A DNA stretch of 64,000 nucleotides from Mesorhizobium sp. (GTDB taxonomy: Bacteria; Pseudomonadota; Alphaproteobacteria; Rhizobiales; Rhizobiaceae): contig NZ_SUHQ01000037.1 in NCBI RefSeq assembly GCF_004962245.1, positions 1 to 64,000 of the forward strand, read 5' to 3'. The notes under the pieces were generated by a model. The model made no database searches. It was given only the letters and a program-made list of their open reading frames with translations, and was not told the origin of the DNA. This document shows, one piece after another, positions 34,124 to 43,131 of the stretch (positions within the stretch are counted from its first letter, which is position 1; each line of letters starts with the position of its first letter). The position numbers and the translations under genes are program-made.

Positions 34124-35386
34124 CTAGCGATGACCGTAGCCGTCGTTGTTTTCGATGTCGGCATCGATCTCGTCGACCGCCGCATCGAGCGTATCAGCCA
34201 CGTCGGCACCGTTGGCGATGTCGGCCGCCGCCTTGGTGAAGACCTTGGACTGGACCACGTAGCCCGGGGTGACCGGGCGCACCAGAGCTTGTGCTTTGGA
34301 GAGGTCAAAGAACATCGCGAGCGTGCCGCCGTCCTTGTAGTTCTTTGTCATCTGTGCCGCCGAGGGCGTGGGCGGGATCAGGCCGATGCCGTCGGAGAAG
34401 GCAGCCAGATATTTGTCCTGCGTGGCGAACTTGATGAACTCGGCGGCACCTTCCGGATGCTTGGACTTGGCCGAGACGCCGAACTGCCAGGAGCCCGCAC
34501 CGATCTTGCTGCCCGCGCCGAAATCGGGGGCTGGAAGGAAGACAACGTCGTCCACGGCTGCCATCGTCTCCACCGCGCGCCAATTGCCATTCCACTGGAA
34601 AGCGAACTTGCCTTCGATGAAGCCGGTCTGCTGATCGGCGGGGTCCTCGCTGGTGCCAGGCGCATAGCCACCGGCGAACAGCGATTGCCACCACTCGCCA
34701 AAGGCCTGCGCAGCCTCGCCATTCAGCGCGCCTTCCGCGGTCTTGTAGGTCGAACGGTCGACGATGTCCCCGCCGAAGCTCTGCAGGAACGGCGAGAAGG
34801 CATAGGAATACCACTCGCCCTGGTCGTTCATGCCGAGATCGAGGGCATATTCATACTTGCCTGAGGCCTTGGCGGCATCGAGCGCGGCCATGAATTCCTC
34901 GCTCGACCAGGGCTTGTCGAGGGTCGGAGTGCGCAGACCCAGTTCCTTCAGCGTCGACTGGCGTGCAAAAAGCGCCACCGCCGCGTCCCACAGACCGATC
35001 GAATAGAGCTTGCCGTCCCATACACCTTTGGTGCCGGGCAGGAAGTCGGCGAACTCGCTCTCGTCGATCGGCAGCGGCTGCAGATAGCCGGCCCAGGCCC
35101 AATTGGGCATGATGGGCCCGTCCACATCCAAGATGTCGGGCAGGTTTCCCGCCAAGGCGGCCGCCGCGATGGAATCGTTGTAGGTCTTCTCTGGGAAGCT
35201 CTCGATGCTCACCGCCCAGTCGGACTGGCTGGTGTTGAAGTCGGAGATGATCTGGTTGAGGATTTTCGATTCCACCTCATTGCCGGCGCCGTGATACCAC
35301 ATGGTCAATTTCGTCTGCGCCATTGCGGGCACGCACAGGCAGGTCGACGCGATCATCGCACCGGCGAGGTGGTTTGTCAGTTTCAT
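34124..35386 (-). CDS. Carbohydrate ABC transporter substrate-binding protein
   Basis: A 420-residue family 1 solute-binding protein with signal peptide (AGAMIASTCLCVPAMAQ). It begins TKLTMWYHGAGNEVESKILN and has the type-1 features: NLPDILDVDGPIMPNWAWAG, LYSIGLWDAAVALFARQSTL, and EGAAEFIKFATQDKYLAAFS. It is first in the importer operon. The ligand cannot be inferred from the binding protein itself; the nearby fructosidase-like remnant suggests a sucrose- or fructan-type sugar. Confidence 0.92.
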   Translation of the reverse strand: MKLTNHLAGAMIASTCLCVPAMAQTKLTMWYHGAGNEVESKILNQIISDFNTSQSDWAVSIESFPEKTYNDSIAAAALAGNLPDILDVDGPIMPNWAWAGYLQPLPIDESEFADFLPGTKGVWDGKLYSIGLWDAAVALFARQSTLKELGLRTPTLDKPWSSEEFMAALDAAKASGKYEYALDLGMNDQGEWYSYAFSPFLQSFGGDIVDRSTYKTAEGALNGEAAQAFGEWWQSLFAGGYAPGTSEDPADQQTGFIEGKFAFQWNGNWRAVETMAAVDDVVFLPAPDFGAGSKIGAGSWQFGVSAKSKHPEGAAEFIKFATQDKYLAAFSDGIGLIPPTPSAAQMTKNYKDGGTLAMFFDLSKAQALVRPVTPGYVVQSKVFTKAAADIANGADVADTLDAAVDEIDADIENNDGYGHR

Positions 35387-35853
35387 TGGTTGTTCCTCCC
35401 TTTTGACGTAAGGACGCTGACGAATTCAAGGTCAGTTCCGAGTGCCGCCAGGACACAGGACCGAAACCAGCGTCCTGGTTTTCGGGCCGACCGCTGCGGC
35501 CCTTGATGAGGTCCAGCAATGTTTGCGGAAGCCGGAAGCATTTGCAATCGCGCTGTCTCATCCAGCGTTTCGGAGCAGAAGGTCGGCGGCGATTCCCTCT
35601 CGTCAATTCCCAGGCACCACTATGGAGATAGAAGCTCACCTAGGACGATTTCATCGTCCGTCAACTATCTCCCCAAGCCGCGCTCAATGCGGCCTGAATG
35701 GCTCCAGGGGTAGACAGCGCTTTGTGATGTGTACCTGATCGCTTGGCGCAGCGCATGAACGGGTCGGTCGGCGAACCTGGCGATGAGGCAGAAGTTCGAA
35801 GCCTGGGCGACAACTGGGAAGCGGATTTGCAGCTTTGTTCCGGGAGCGGATAA
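35387..35853. other. Intergenic region upstream of the sugar importer
   Basis: 467 bases between the binding-protein start and the tRNA. It presumably carries the operon promoter. The bases before the start (GGAGGAACAACC on the minus strand) include a strong ribosome-binding site. No LacI-type operator, RNA gene or protein frame of convincing quality was seen. Confidence 0.5.
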
Positions 35854-35928
35854 TGGTGGGCGATGCAGGGATTGAACCTGCGACCCCACCCGTGTGAAGG
35901 GTGTGCTCTCCCGCTGAGCTAATCGCCC
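35854..35928 (-). tRNA. tRNA-Val (anticodon CAC)
   Basis: On the minus strand the acceptor arm GGGCGAT pairs with ATCGCCC, the D-arm has GCTCAGCGGGAGAGC, the anticodon stem CACCC/GGGTG holds loop TTCACAC with anticodon CAC (codon GUG), and the T-arm GCAGG-TTCAATC-CCTGC is normal. The 3' CCA is encoded. No duplicated tRNA 3' end was seen nearby, so there is no sign of integration here. Confidence 0.95.
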
Positions 35929-36056
35929 GCTCGTTGCCCGAAGGCCAAGCGCGCCGCGATATAAGGGAGGCCGGCCGAGGAAGTCAAGGCGATGTCCGGG
36001 GCGTTCCGACGAAGACCGGATGCAGCCCGGCCGGAGCGACCCGGTCGCCGTCGCAC

Positions 36057-36740
36057 TCAGCGCCCCGCGGCGGCAATCAGGCGTTCGGCCAGACCAAGCG
36101 TCAGCGCATCGAAATGCGAGATCACGGCCGACGGTTCGAATTCGCGCACATGGCGGTCGGTGTAGCCGAAATCGACCGCCACCACAGGAATACCGGCGGC
36201 CTTGGCCGTATCGATGTCGGTCTGCGAATCACCCACCATCAGCGCGCGGTGCGGATCGCCGCCGGCCAGCGCGATGGTTTCGGTCAGGTGGCGCGGGTCG
36301 GGTTTGCGGAACGCAAACGTATCCTGACCGCAAATCGCAGCGAAATGCTTCGCCAGGCCGAGCGCCTCGATCAGCGCCACCGAGCTGGCTTCGTATTTGT
36401 TCGTGCAGACGGCCAGGAGATAACCGGCTGCCTCGAATCGGGCGATGGTCTCGACGACGCCGGGGTAGGGGCGCGATTTGCCCGGGATGTTGTCGGTGTA
36501 ATGATCGAGAAACAGTTTCAGCAATCGGTCGTGTTCCTCAGCGGCCAGCGATCTCTGCTGCGCGGCATGCGCGCGCTCGATCATCACCCGCCCGCCATGG
36601 CCGACGAAGCGCCTGAAGCCGACCTCGTCGACTGCTGCGAGTTCGCTGGCGGCAAGGCTGTGGTTGAGGCTGTCGAGCAGGTCCGGCGCCGTGTCGATCA
36701 GCGTCCCGTCGAGGTCGAACACGATGATCGGTCGGGTCAT
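36057..36740 (-). CDS. gph: Phosphoglycolate phosphatase
   Basis: A 227-residue HAD hydrolase that removes phosphate from 2-phosphoglycolate formed during DNA repair or photorespiration-like reactions. Motif I is IIVFDLDGTLIDTAPDLLDS, motif II the Thr in LAVCTNKYEAS, motif III FRKPDPRHL and motif IV MVGDSQTDIDTAKAAGIP. The cap domain sequence GHGGRVMIERAH fits Gph. ATG 36740 gives a standard length. It diverges from rpiA. Confidence 0.9.
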   Translation of the reverse strand: MTRPIIVFDLDGTLIDTAPDLLDSLNHSLAASELAAVDEVGFRRFVGHGGRVMIERAHAAQQRSLAAEEHDRLLKLFLDHYTDNIPGKSRPYPGVVETIARFEAAGYLLAVCTNKYEASSVALIEALGLAKHFAAICGQDTFAFRKPDPRHLTETIALAGGDPHRALMVGDSQTDIDTAKAAGIPVVAVDFGYTDRHVREFEPSAVISHFDALTLGLAERLIAAAGR

Positions 36741-36893
36741 GGCCTGTCCTGTGGCGATTGCGTCGTTGGCAGGCGATAGCCGCTGCGATCCTTTCAGGCA
36801 AGCAGTGGTTGGTCGGTCCACAGGCAAGGTCTTTGACCGGACGGGCAAAAATGCTAGGAGCGCCGAAACAAATTTGGGGACGCGACACAAGGC

Positions 36894-37625
36894 ATGGATG
36901 CGAGGCAACTGAAGGTCGAAGCGGCACGGGCAGCGCTTGCCCATGTGAGTGATGGCATGCGACTTGGCATCGGCACCGGCTCGACGGCCGAAGAGTTCGT
37001 GCGGCTGCTCGCCGAAAAGGTCGCCACCGGCCTCACCATTGTCGGCGTGCCGACCTCGGAGCGCACCGCCATCCTTTGCGGCGAACTCGGCGTGCCGCTG
37101 TCGACGCTGGAGGAAACGCCCGAACTCGATCTTACCATCGACGGCGCCGACGAGATCGATCCGGCGCTGACATTGATCAAGGGCGGCGGCGGCGCCCTGC
37201 TGCGCGAAAAGATCGTAGCGGCGGCTTCCGCCCGCATGATCGTCATTGCCGACCATTCGAAAATGGTCGAAACGCTCGGTCACTTTCCGCTGCCCATAGA
37301 AGTCAACCAGTTCGGCCTGCGTGCCACGGAAATCGCGGTCACTGCGGCGGCCGGAAAGCTCGGTCTTTCCGGTCCCGCCACATTGAGGATGACGGGGAGC
37401 CAGCCTTTTGTTACAGACGGCGGCCATTTTATCCTCGATGCATCTTTTGGCCGCATTCCGGATACAAGAGCGCTTTCGAATGCTCTCCACGCCATTCCGG
37501 GCGTGGTCGAGCATGGTCTTTTCATCGGGCTGGCATCAGTAGCTGTCATCGCCGGAATTGACGGCATCCAAACCGTCCGTGCCGCCCGAAAACCAGGGAG
37601 TTTTATCGATCATGATGTTGCATAA
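36894..37625 (+). CDS. rpiA: Ribose-5-phosphate isomerase A
   Basis: Interconverts ribose 5-phosphate and ribulose 5-phosphate in the pentose phosphate pathway. The 243-residue protein has LGIGTGSTAEEFVRLLAEKV (phosphate loop), IDGADEIDPALTLIKGGGGA followed by LLREKIVA (active-site Asp, Lys and Glu), and IPGVVEHGLFIGLA near the end. Its 3' end overlaps the start of the DUF2059 gene by 14 bases, so the two are translated together. gph diverges 153 bases upstream. Confidence 0.96.
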   Translation: MDARQLKVEAARAALAHVSDGMRLGIGTGSTAEEFVRLLAEKVATGLTIVGVPTSERTAILCGELGVPLSTLEETPELDLTIDGADEIDPALTLIKGGGGALLREKIVAAASARMIVIADHSKMVETLGHFPLPIEVNQFGLRATEIAVTAAAGKLGLSGPATLRMTGSQPFVTDGGHFILDASFGRIPDTRALSNALHAIPGVVEHGLFIGLASVAVIAGIDGIQTVRAARKPGSFIDHDVA

Positions 37626-38175
37626 CCGGATTCGCCGTCTTTCTGCTATTCTGGCAGCTTCAGCCGTCTTTGCGTTTTCATCGCCGGCATTTTCGCAGGA
37701 CGTCACCGACGGGCATCTGAAGGCGGCTCGCGCCGCGGTCGCGGCGATCCACGCGACGGACCCGTTCGACAACATCCTGCCGCAGGCTGCCGCCGCGCTT
37801 CAGCAGCAGCTGATCCAAAAGAACCCGGACATGCAGGAACTGATCGGCAGGACCATTAGCGAAAAGGCTATGGCGCTGGCCTCGCGCCGCGCCGATCTCG
37901 AAAAGGAAGCAGCCATGGCTTATGCCAAGGTATTTTCCGAAAAAGAACTTACCGAAATCGCCGCTTTCTACAATTCCGATTCCGGCAAGAAGCTGCTCGA
38001 CAGCGGCCCGGCCGTGACGCGTGAACTGCTCAAGGCGGCCGACATCTGGCAGAACGGCGTCGCTCGCGATCTCGCCCAGCAGGTCGGCGAAACGCTGGCC
38101 GCGGCAGCGAAGGCCGCAGCGCCGGCGGCACCGGCGGACGCCGCTGGTACGCAGCCGGAAGCACCGAAGAACTGA
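37612..38175 (+). CDS. DUF2059 exported protein
   Basis: A 187-residue protein with signal peptide (LSAILAASAVFAFSSPAFSQ) and the DUF2059 domain at residues about 90-150: AMAYAKVFSEKELTEIAAFY followed by NSDSGKKLLDSGPAVTRELL, and a Pro/Ala-rich C-terminal tail (AAAPAAPADAAG). DUF2059 proteins are periplasmic with no fixed function. Start 37612 (MM; the second Met at 37615 is also possible) lies inside the end of rpiA. The rpiA-DUF2059-gor order is common in related rhizobia. Confidence 0.85.
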   Translation: MMLHNRIRRLSAILAASAVFAFSSPAFSQDVTDGHLKAARAAVAAIHATDPFDNILPQAAAALQQQLIQKNPDMQELIGRTISEKAMALASRRADLEKEAAMAYAKVFSEKELTEIAAFYNSDSGKKLLDSGPAVTRELLKAADIWQNGVARDLAQQVGETLAAAAKAAAPAAPADAAGTQPEAPKN

Positions 38176-38327
38176 GCTATTTTCCAAGCGGCGTTGTCGC
38201 TGCTGGACCGGAAAGCCCGGCCTCCGTTGCGCATCTGACAGCATGCGCGGCGTTGTAGTCCGGGCTTTTCTTTTGGTGGTTTGCAGCCTACCTGTCTCAT
38301 ACATTTTGAAGGGCAAGGAGCCGCACC

Positions 38328-39716
38328 ATGGCCGGTTACGACTATGATCTTTTCGTCATCGGCGGCGGCTCCGGCGGGGTGAGGGCGGCGCGCGTGGCGG
38401 CGGCGCTCGGCAAGCGTGTCGGCATTGCCGAGGAATATCGCTATGGCGGCACCTGCGTCATTCGCGGCTGCGTGCCGAAGAAACTTTATGTCTACGCCTC
38501 GCAGTTTCCCGAACACTTCGCCGACGCCGCCGGTTATGGCTGGACTGTGCCGCAGACGAGCTTCGACTGGCAAACATTGGTTGCCAACAAGGATCGCGAG
38601 ATCAGCCGGCTGGAAGCCATCTACAAGAAGAATGTCCAAGGCGCCGGCGGCGAGACGTTTCAGTCACGCGCCATGCTGGTCGATCCGCATGTGGTGCATC
38701 TTCTCGGCGAGGATCGCACTGTCACGGCCGACCAGATTCTCATCGCTACCGGCGGCCGGCCAGCGCCGCATCCGGCTCTGCCCGGCCACGAATACTGCAT
38801 CTTTTCCAACGAAGCCTTCGACCTCCAGGAATTGCCGAAGGCGATCATGATCGAGGGCGGCGGCTATATCGCCGTCGAATTCGCCAACATCTTTCACGGC
38901 CTCGGCGTCGACACCACGCTGGTCTATCGCGGCAAGGAGATTCTTTCCCGCTTCGATATGGATCTGCGGCGCATGCTGCATGAGACGATGGAGAAGAAGG
39001 GGATAAGAATTCTCTGTCATGCCGTGTCCGAATGGATCAGGAAGCGGCCGAACGGGCGGCTCGACGCGCTCGTCACCGGCGGCAAGGTGCTGACGGTCGA
39101 TCAGGTCATGCTTGCGATCGGCCGCCTTCCCAATACCGAGAACATGGGTCTTGAGGGCGTCGGCATCGAGATGACCAAGACCGGCGCCATCAGCGTGGAT
39201 CAATATTCGCGCACCAATATCGACAACATCTGGGCGATCGGTGACGTCACCAACCGGGTGCAATTGACGCCGGTGGCGATCCACGAGGCAATGTGTTTCA
39301 TCGAGACCGCCTTCAAGGGCAACCCGACCGCGCCCGACCATGATACGATCGCCACCGCCGTCTTTTCACAGCCCGAAATCGGTACGGTTGGCCTGTCGGA
39401 AGACGAGGCCGTAAAACGTTTTTCCGACCTTGAGATCTACCGCACCACCTTCCGGCCGATGCGGCACACACTGTCCGGTCGCGACGAAAGGATGCTGATG
39501 AAGCTGGTGGTCGACGGCGCCTCGAAAAAAGTGCTCGGCGCCCATATCCTCGGGCCGGATGCCGGCGAGATGGCGCAGCTTCTCGGCATTCCGCTGAAGG
39601 CCGGGCTGACCAAGGATGATTTCGACCGTACGATGGCCGTGCACCCGACCGCCGCGGAAGAACTCGTCACCATGTACAAGCCGACCTACCGGGTGAAGGA
39701 CGGCGAGCGCGTCTGA
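38328..39716 (+). CDS. gor: Glutathione-disulfide reductase
   Basis: FAD-dependent NADPH:glutathione-disulfide reductase, 462 residues. The FAD motif is YDLFVIGGGSGGVRAARVAA, the redox pair lies in GGTCVIRGCVPKKLYVYA, the NADPH site in AIMIEGGGYIAVEFANIFHG, and the C-terminal His-Glu base in VHPTAAEELVTMYKPTYR. Arg residues after the NADPH glycine motif (YRGKEILSRFD) fit NADPH preference. It follows the DUF2059 gene by 152 bases and is followed by a beta-lactamase-family remnant. Confidence 0.95.
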   Translation: MAGYDYDLFVIGGGSGGVRAARVAAALGKRVGIAEEYRYGGTCVIRGCVPKKLYVYASQFPEHFADAAGYGWTVPQTSFDWQTLVANKDREISRLEAIYKKNVQGAGGETFQSRAMLVDPHVVHLLGEDRTVTADQILIATGGRPAPHPALPGHEYCIFSNEAFDLQELPKAIMIEGGGYIAVEFANIFHGLGVDTTLVYRGKEILSRFDMDLRRMLHETMEKKGIRILCHAVSEWIRKRPNGRLDALVTGGKVLTVDQVMLAIGRLPNTENMGLEGVGIEMTKTGAISVDQYSRTNIDNIWAIGDVTNRVQLTPVAIHEAMCFIETAFKGNPTAPDHDTIATAVFSQPEIGTVGLSEDEAVKRFSDLEIYRTTFRPMRHTLSGRDERMLMKLVVDGASKKVLGAHILGPDAGEMAQLLGIPLKAGLTKDDFDRTMAVHPTAAEELVTMYKPTYRVKDGERV

Positions 39717-39749
39717 CGTTTGCCCGTATCGTCACCAACGGAGCATTCC

Positions 39750-39869
39750 ATGTATACGACCAATGCTGCCGCGCCGCTCGACCGCAACTTCGGCCAGCGC
39801 CTCGATCAGGTCGTCGACCGGGCTGTCGACGAGGGGCGCATCGTCGGCGCCGTTGTCCTGGTCGCCTCC
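39750..39869 (+). pseudogene. Serine hydrolase (class C beta-lactamase family), N-terminal remnant
   Basis: From ATG 39750 about 40 codons read MYTTNAAAPLDRNFGQRLDQ followed by VVDRAVDEGRIVGAVVLVAS, the normal first helix and strand of 'serine hydrolase' (beta-lactamase-like) proteins, in which the SxxK nucleophile motif comes about 30 residues later. After VAS the frame loses all resemblance and ends at 39917. The nucleophile and all later motifs are absent, so about 90 percent of the gene is gone. The deletion end abuts the BclA-like gene, whose stop is at 39952, so the removal of this gene may be linked to arrival of that one. Confidence 0.7.
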
Positions 39870-39951
39870 CGCGCAGGATCACCAGCGACACCGAAAATAG
39901 ACCAGCAATCCGGGTGAGACGCGACAGTGGGCGGCGATCGTTGTGTCGCCG

Positions 39952-41943
39952 CTATTTCTGCCTCATCCGGCGAGGGAAGCGCAGCCATCTTTCCTCAACC
40001 GGCCTGGGATGCGCGAGGATGGTGGTGAGTTCGACCGGCAGGCTCGGCGCCAACGGCTTTTTGGTCGCGACGCCATCCGCGATCGTAACGATGCTGTGGT
40101 AGAATTCAGCGCCTGAAAGCGATCTTGGCGGCACGGCCTCGTGCATGATTGAGATCACCGTGACGTCTGGACAATTGTCCTTGATCGCCTGATGGAAGGC
40201 TATCTTCCCTTCGGGATCGAGCGCGCCGGTCGCTTCGTCGAGGAACAGCAGCCCCGGTTGCTGCAGCACGATGCGGGCGACAACCAGCTTCTGTTTCTGG
40301 CCGCCCGAAAGCACCTGGTCCCAGCTCATTCCCTCGCGGCTTTCATCGGCCATGTGTTCGATGAAATCGCCAAGGCCCGCTCTGTGTAGAGCCGATGCAA
40401 CCTGCGTGTCGGTGTGATCGCGCTCTGAGCCGGGGAGGCAGACCAGTTGCTTCAGCGAAACCTGCTGCAGCTTGACCTCCTGGGCGGCATAGAAACTCTC
40501 GACCCCTTCCGGGAAGACGATGGTACCGCGGCCATAGGGCCATAAGCCGTTGATCGCCTTGATCAGCGATGTCTTGCCGCAGCCTGATTCGCCCTTCAGG
40601 AACGTCCACTCGCCGCGTCGGAAGCGCAAGTTCGCGGCGCTCAGGAAGGGCGTAGCATCCTCGCCCTGATGGGTCAGTTCCAGCTTCTGGATGGTCAAGC
40701 CGAAAACCGGGTTCTGGCGATCGTAGCGGAAATCGGAGCAGCCGGTGAGACTGTAGAATTCCTGCGGGCGCTGGACGTTTTCGATCGCGTTGGCGAGTTC
40801 GGTCACGCGTTGGCTGTTGGCCCGCAGTGCCGCGATGGAAGGCATGACATGGATGAACCACGAACACTGACTGATCAGCGAGTTGACCATCTCGGAGCCG
40901 GTTATATAGCCCTTGAGATCGAAACGGCTGTGGATGTAGGGCACAAGGCCCGGCCCGTAGGCGACAATGCGGGCGCCGATGAAATTGTAGATCAGTTCGA
41001 ACGAATGGTAGCCGGTGTGGACAATGTTCAGCCGCGCCCAGGTGCGGTCGATGTCGACATAAAGCCGGCTATGCATCGTCTTTTGCACATTCTCGCCCTG
41101 CGAGGCGGCGACGTGGAAACTGCGGCGCAAGAATGTGGTCAGCTCGCCGCGATAACTGCCTTCGGACTGCTGCATCCTGACGTTGAGCCGTTCCAGCAAT
41201 CTGCCGAGCTTCACCGCGATCCAGGTGTTCAGCGGCACGTATATGGCGACCGCCAGGAAAGCCAGGACCGCGCTGCCATAGCTGCCGAGGAACTCCAGCC
41301 CTTTCACTTCCGCCGAGGTTTCAAGCAGTTTCTGGCCGACGAAATAGAGCGATGTGGCGACGGCCATGACCCCCATGGCGAGGCCGATGGCTCCGCCGGT
41401 CATGTCTTTGATCGATTCCTGGACGCGCTGGTCGATGTTGTCGGGAGCGGCGGTGCCGGACGAACCATGCTGGGCATGGAAATGCGTGTGATTGGTGTCG
41501 AGAAGCGCTTCGTTGAAACGGCTGTCCAGCCAGCCACGCCATTTGCGATGCAGCGTCGCGGAAACAAAGCTGCGGACGCCGGTAAAGCCCGCGTCCTTGA
41601 GCACGACCAGAAGGACGAGTATGCCGGCGTTGGTGAGCAGCGATGTGAGCGGCGTGGTGTTCGCGGCATCGTGGTAAAAGGCGATCGAGTTGACCAGTTC
41701 CCCAGATGCCTCGGCGAACCAGACGCCGGCTTTGCTGGAGAGCGCGGTAAACAGTGCGATGACCAGCGTCAGCGTCCAGGCCTCAACCCAGCGGTCCGAG
41801 AACCAGTAGGCCCGCATCAGTCCCCAGAAGCTGCGCATTGGGGAAACCGGTGTCAGGAGCGGAGGCCTTGCGGCACCGCGGAGCCATTTTTCCGATATTG
41901 AATGTCGCTCTGGTCTACCGACCCGAATCACTATCCCGCCCAA
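39952..41943 (-). CDS. SbmA/BacA-type ABC transporter with fused ATPase (BclA/YddA-like)
   Basis: A 663-residue half-transporter: an SbmA/BacA-like membrane domain of about 400 residues (AWTLTLVIALFTALSSKAGV, LHRKWRGWLDSRFNEALLDT, FELIYNFIGARIVAYGPGL) fused to an ATPase with Walker A FLKGESGCGKTSLIKAINGL, signature LSGGQKQKLVVAR and Walker B GLLFLDEATGALDPEGK. BclA of Bradyrhizobium, of the same design, takes up antimicrobial plant NCR peptides and is needed in symbiosis; BacA is the ATPase-less form. Whether this one does so is inferred. Start uncertain: the long frame opens at TTG 41943; ATG 41838 is also possible. Confidence 0.88.
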   Translation of the reverse strand: MGGIVIRVGRPERHSISEKWLRGAARPPLLTPVSPMRSFWGLMRAYWFSDRWVEAWTLTLVIALFTALSSKAGVWFAEASGELVNSIAFYHDAANTTPLTSLLTNAGILVLLVVLKDAGFTGVRSFVSATLHRKWRGWLDSRFNEALLDTNHTHFHAQHGSSGTAAPDNIDQRVQESIKDMTGGAIGLAMGVMAVATSLYFVGQKLLETSAEVKGLEFLGSYGSAVLAFLAVAIYVPLNTWIAVKLGRLLERLNVRMQQSEGSYRGELTTFLRRSFHVAASQGENVQKTMHSRLYVDIDRTWARLNIVHTGYHSFELIYNFIGARIVAYGPGLVPYIHSRFDLKGYITGSEMVNSLISQCSWFIHVMPSIAALRANSQRVTELANAIENVQRPQEFYSLTGCSDFRYDRQNPVFGLTIQKLELTHQGEDATPFLSAANLRFRRGEWTFLKGESGCGKTSLIKAINGLWPYGRGTIVFPEGVESFYAAQEVKLQQVSLKQLVCLPGSERDHTDTQVASALHRAGLGDFIEHMADESREGMSWDQVLSGGQKQKLVVARIVLQQPGLLFLDEATGALDPEGKIAFHQAIKDNCPDVTVISIMHEAVPPRSLSGAEFYHSIVTIADGVATKKPLAPSLPVELTTILAHPRPVEERWLRFPRRMRQK

Positions 41944-42145
41944 ACCTCTTTTAGTTTTGTTACAGAGAGTAACACCAATTGATCATTTTCCATTATCTTT
42001 TCTTGGGTCACGAGGGATTGACTCGCTTGCCGTTGCCATCAAGCAACAGAATTTAGTGGCCGCAATGTCATGCGGCGTCATCCCAGAAGGAATATTATCT
42101 AATAGTTTCAGTTAGTTGACAGTTTACATATGCGAGAACCGGCAC

Positions 42146-42182
42146 CTTCCCTAAGGGAAGCTCTTCACACAGTTTTGTGAAG
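42146..42182. other. Pair of adjacent small inverted repeats in the 41944-42326 gap
   Basis: Within a 383-base gap richer in A+T than its surroundings lie CTTCCC-TAA-GGGAAG (42146-42160) and CTTCACA-CAGTTT-TGTGAAG (42163-42182). They are in the 5' region of the BclA-like gene and about 145 bases after the FrnE-like gene. They could be an operator pair or a 5' UTR structure. No protein frame or RNA gene was recognised in the rest of the gap. Confidence 0.4.
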
Positions 42183-42326
42183 GCAAGAGCGTGTTCAATC
42201 GACCGACTTTGTGCTGCGGAAGATGGATGCGCGCAAAAACGTGCCGTCTTTGGCACCTCTTTGTTGTCATGTCGACCTGATGGCGGCGGGAAAAGTGATC
42301 GGAAATGGCGTTGGCCGAGGCGCTAT

Positions 42327-43007
42327 TCAGTTCGCCTTCTCCAACTCCCCCCGCGCCTTGGCCGCTGCAACCTGGCGAATGGCGTCGGTGAGCGTATCGG
42401 CATCCTGCGCGCCCATCACCGCGTACTTGCCTTCAAGCAGGAAGCACGGCACGCCTGTGATACCCATGCGCGAAGCGGTGGCGATTTCGGTGCGCACCGC
42501 CTCGACGTCGGCGTCTGTCGGCAAGAGCGTCTCGACCACGGATGCATCCATGCCGGCCTCACGGGCGGCTTTGATCAACACGACATGATCGCCAAGATTG
42601 GCGCCTTCCTCGAAATTCAACTGAAACAGACGCCGCACCAGCCGGTTCTGCATGACCTCGCCAGCGGCATCGGCCCAGCGGATGACGCGGTGCGCGTCCA
42701 GTGTGTTGGGCGCGACCTTGATGGCGGCAAACGCGAAGTTGATCCCCTCGGCTTCACCCAGAGGCTCGATGCGGGCGTGGATCTCGCGGATGCGTTCATC
42801 GCTGCCAAACTTTGCCACCATGTATTCGCGGCGATCCTTGCCTTCGGGCGGGATGGTCGGGTCAAGCTGGAACGGCCGCCAGCGTACGTGCACGTCGACA
42901 CCGCTTGCCGCGGCAATCGCCTTGTCGAGCCGCTTCTGGCCGATGTAGCACCAAGGGCAGACGACATCGGACACGACATCGACGGTGATGGAGTTCAACG
43001 CGCTCAT
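42327..43007 (-). CDS. DsbA-family oxidoreductase (FrnE-like)
   Basis: A 226-residue thioredoxin-fold protein with DVVSDVVCPWCYIGQKRLDK at the N-terminus (CPWC redox motif), an alpha-helical insert (FAAIKVAPNTLDAHRVIRWA), and the cis-Pro loop MGITGVPCFLLEGKYAVMGA. This matches the cytoplasmic FrnE / 2-hydroxychromene-2-carboxylate isomerase-like family, associated with oxidative stress resistance in Deinococcus. There is no signal peptide. ATG 43007 has GGAG 9 bases upstream; a TTG 12 bases further up is less likely. No clear operon partner. Confidence 0.88.
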   Translation of the reverse strand: MSALNSITVDVVSDVVCPWCYIGQKRLDKAIAAASGVDVHVRWRPFQLDPTIPPEGKDRREYMVAKFGSDERIREIHARIEPLGEAEGINFAFAAIKVAPNTLDAHRVIRWADAAGEVMQNRLVRRLFQLNFEEGANLGDHVVLIKAAREAGMDASVVETLLPTDADVEAVRTEIATASRMGITGVPCFLLEGKYAVMGAQDADTLTDAIRQVAAAKARGELEKAN

Positions 43008-43131
43008 CTTCGTCTCCAATGTGGAAAGGGTAACGGTTGTTTTCTGAGCGTGGTCCTACCCGAACCGCAGGTCCCGCGAAGCAAGAATGGGTCTACCTTT
43101 CGCTGACGCGGACCTTCGGTTCGGGTCATTC

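Noticed and set aside
35854..35928. tRNA-Val as an integration site
   Set aside because: No repeated tRNA 3' end and no integrase gene nearby.
40669..41901. 410-codon plus-strand frame opposite the BclA-like transporter
   Set aside because: Antisense shadow; the minus strand has all ABC motifs and the plus frame has none.
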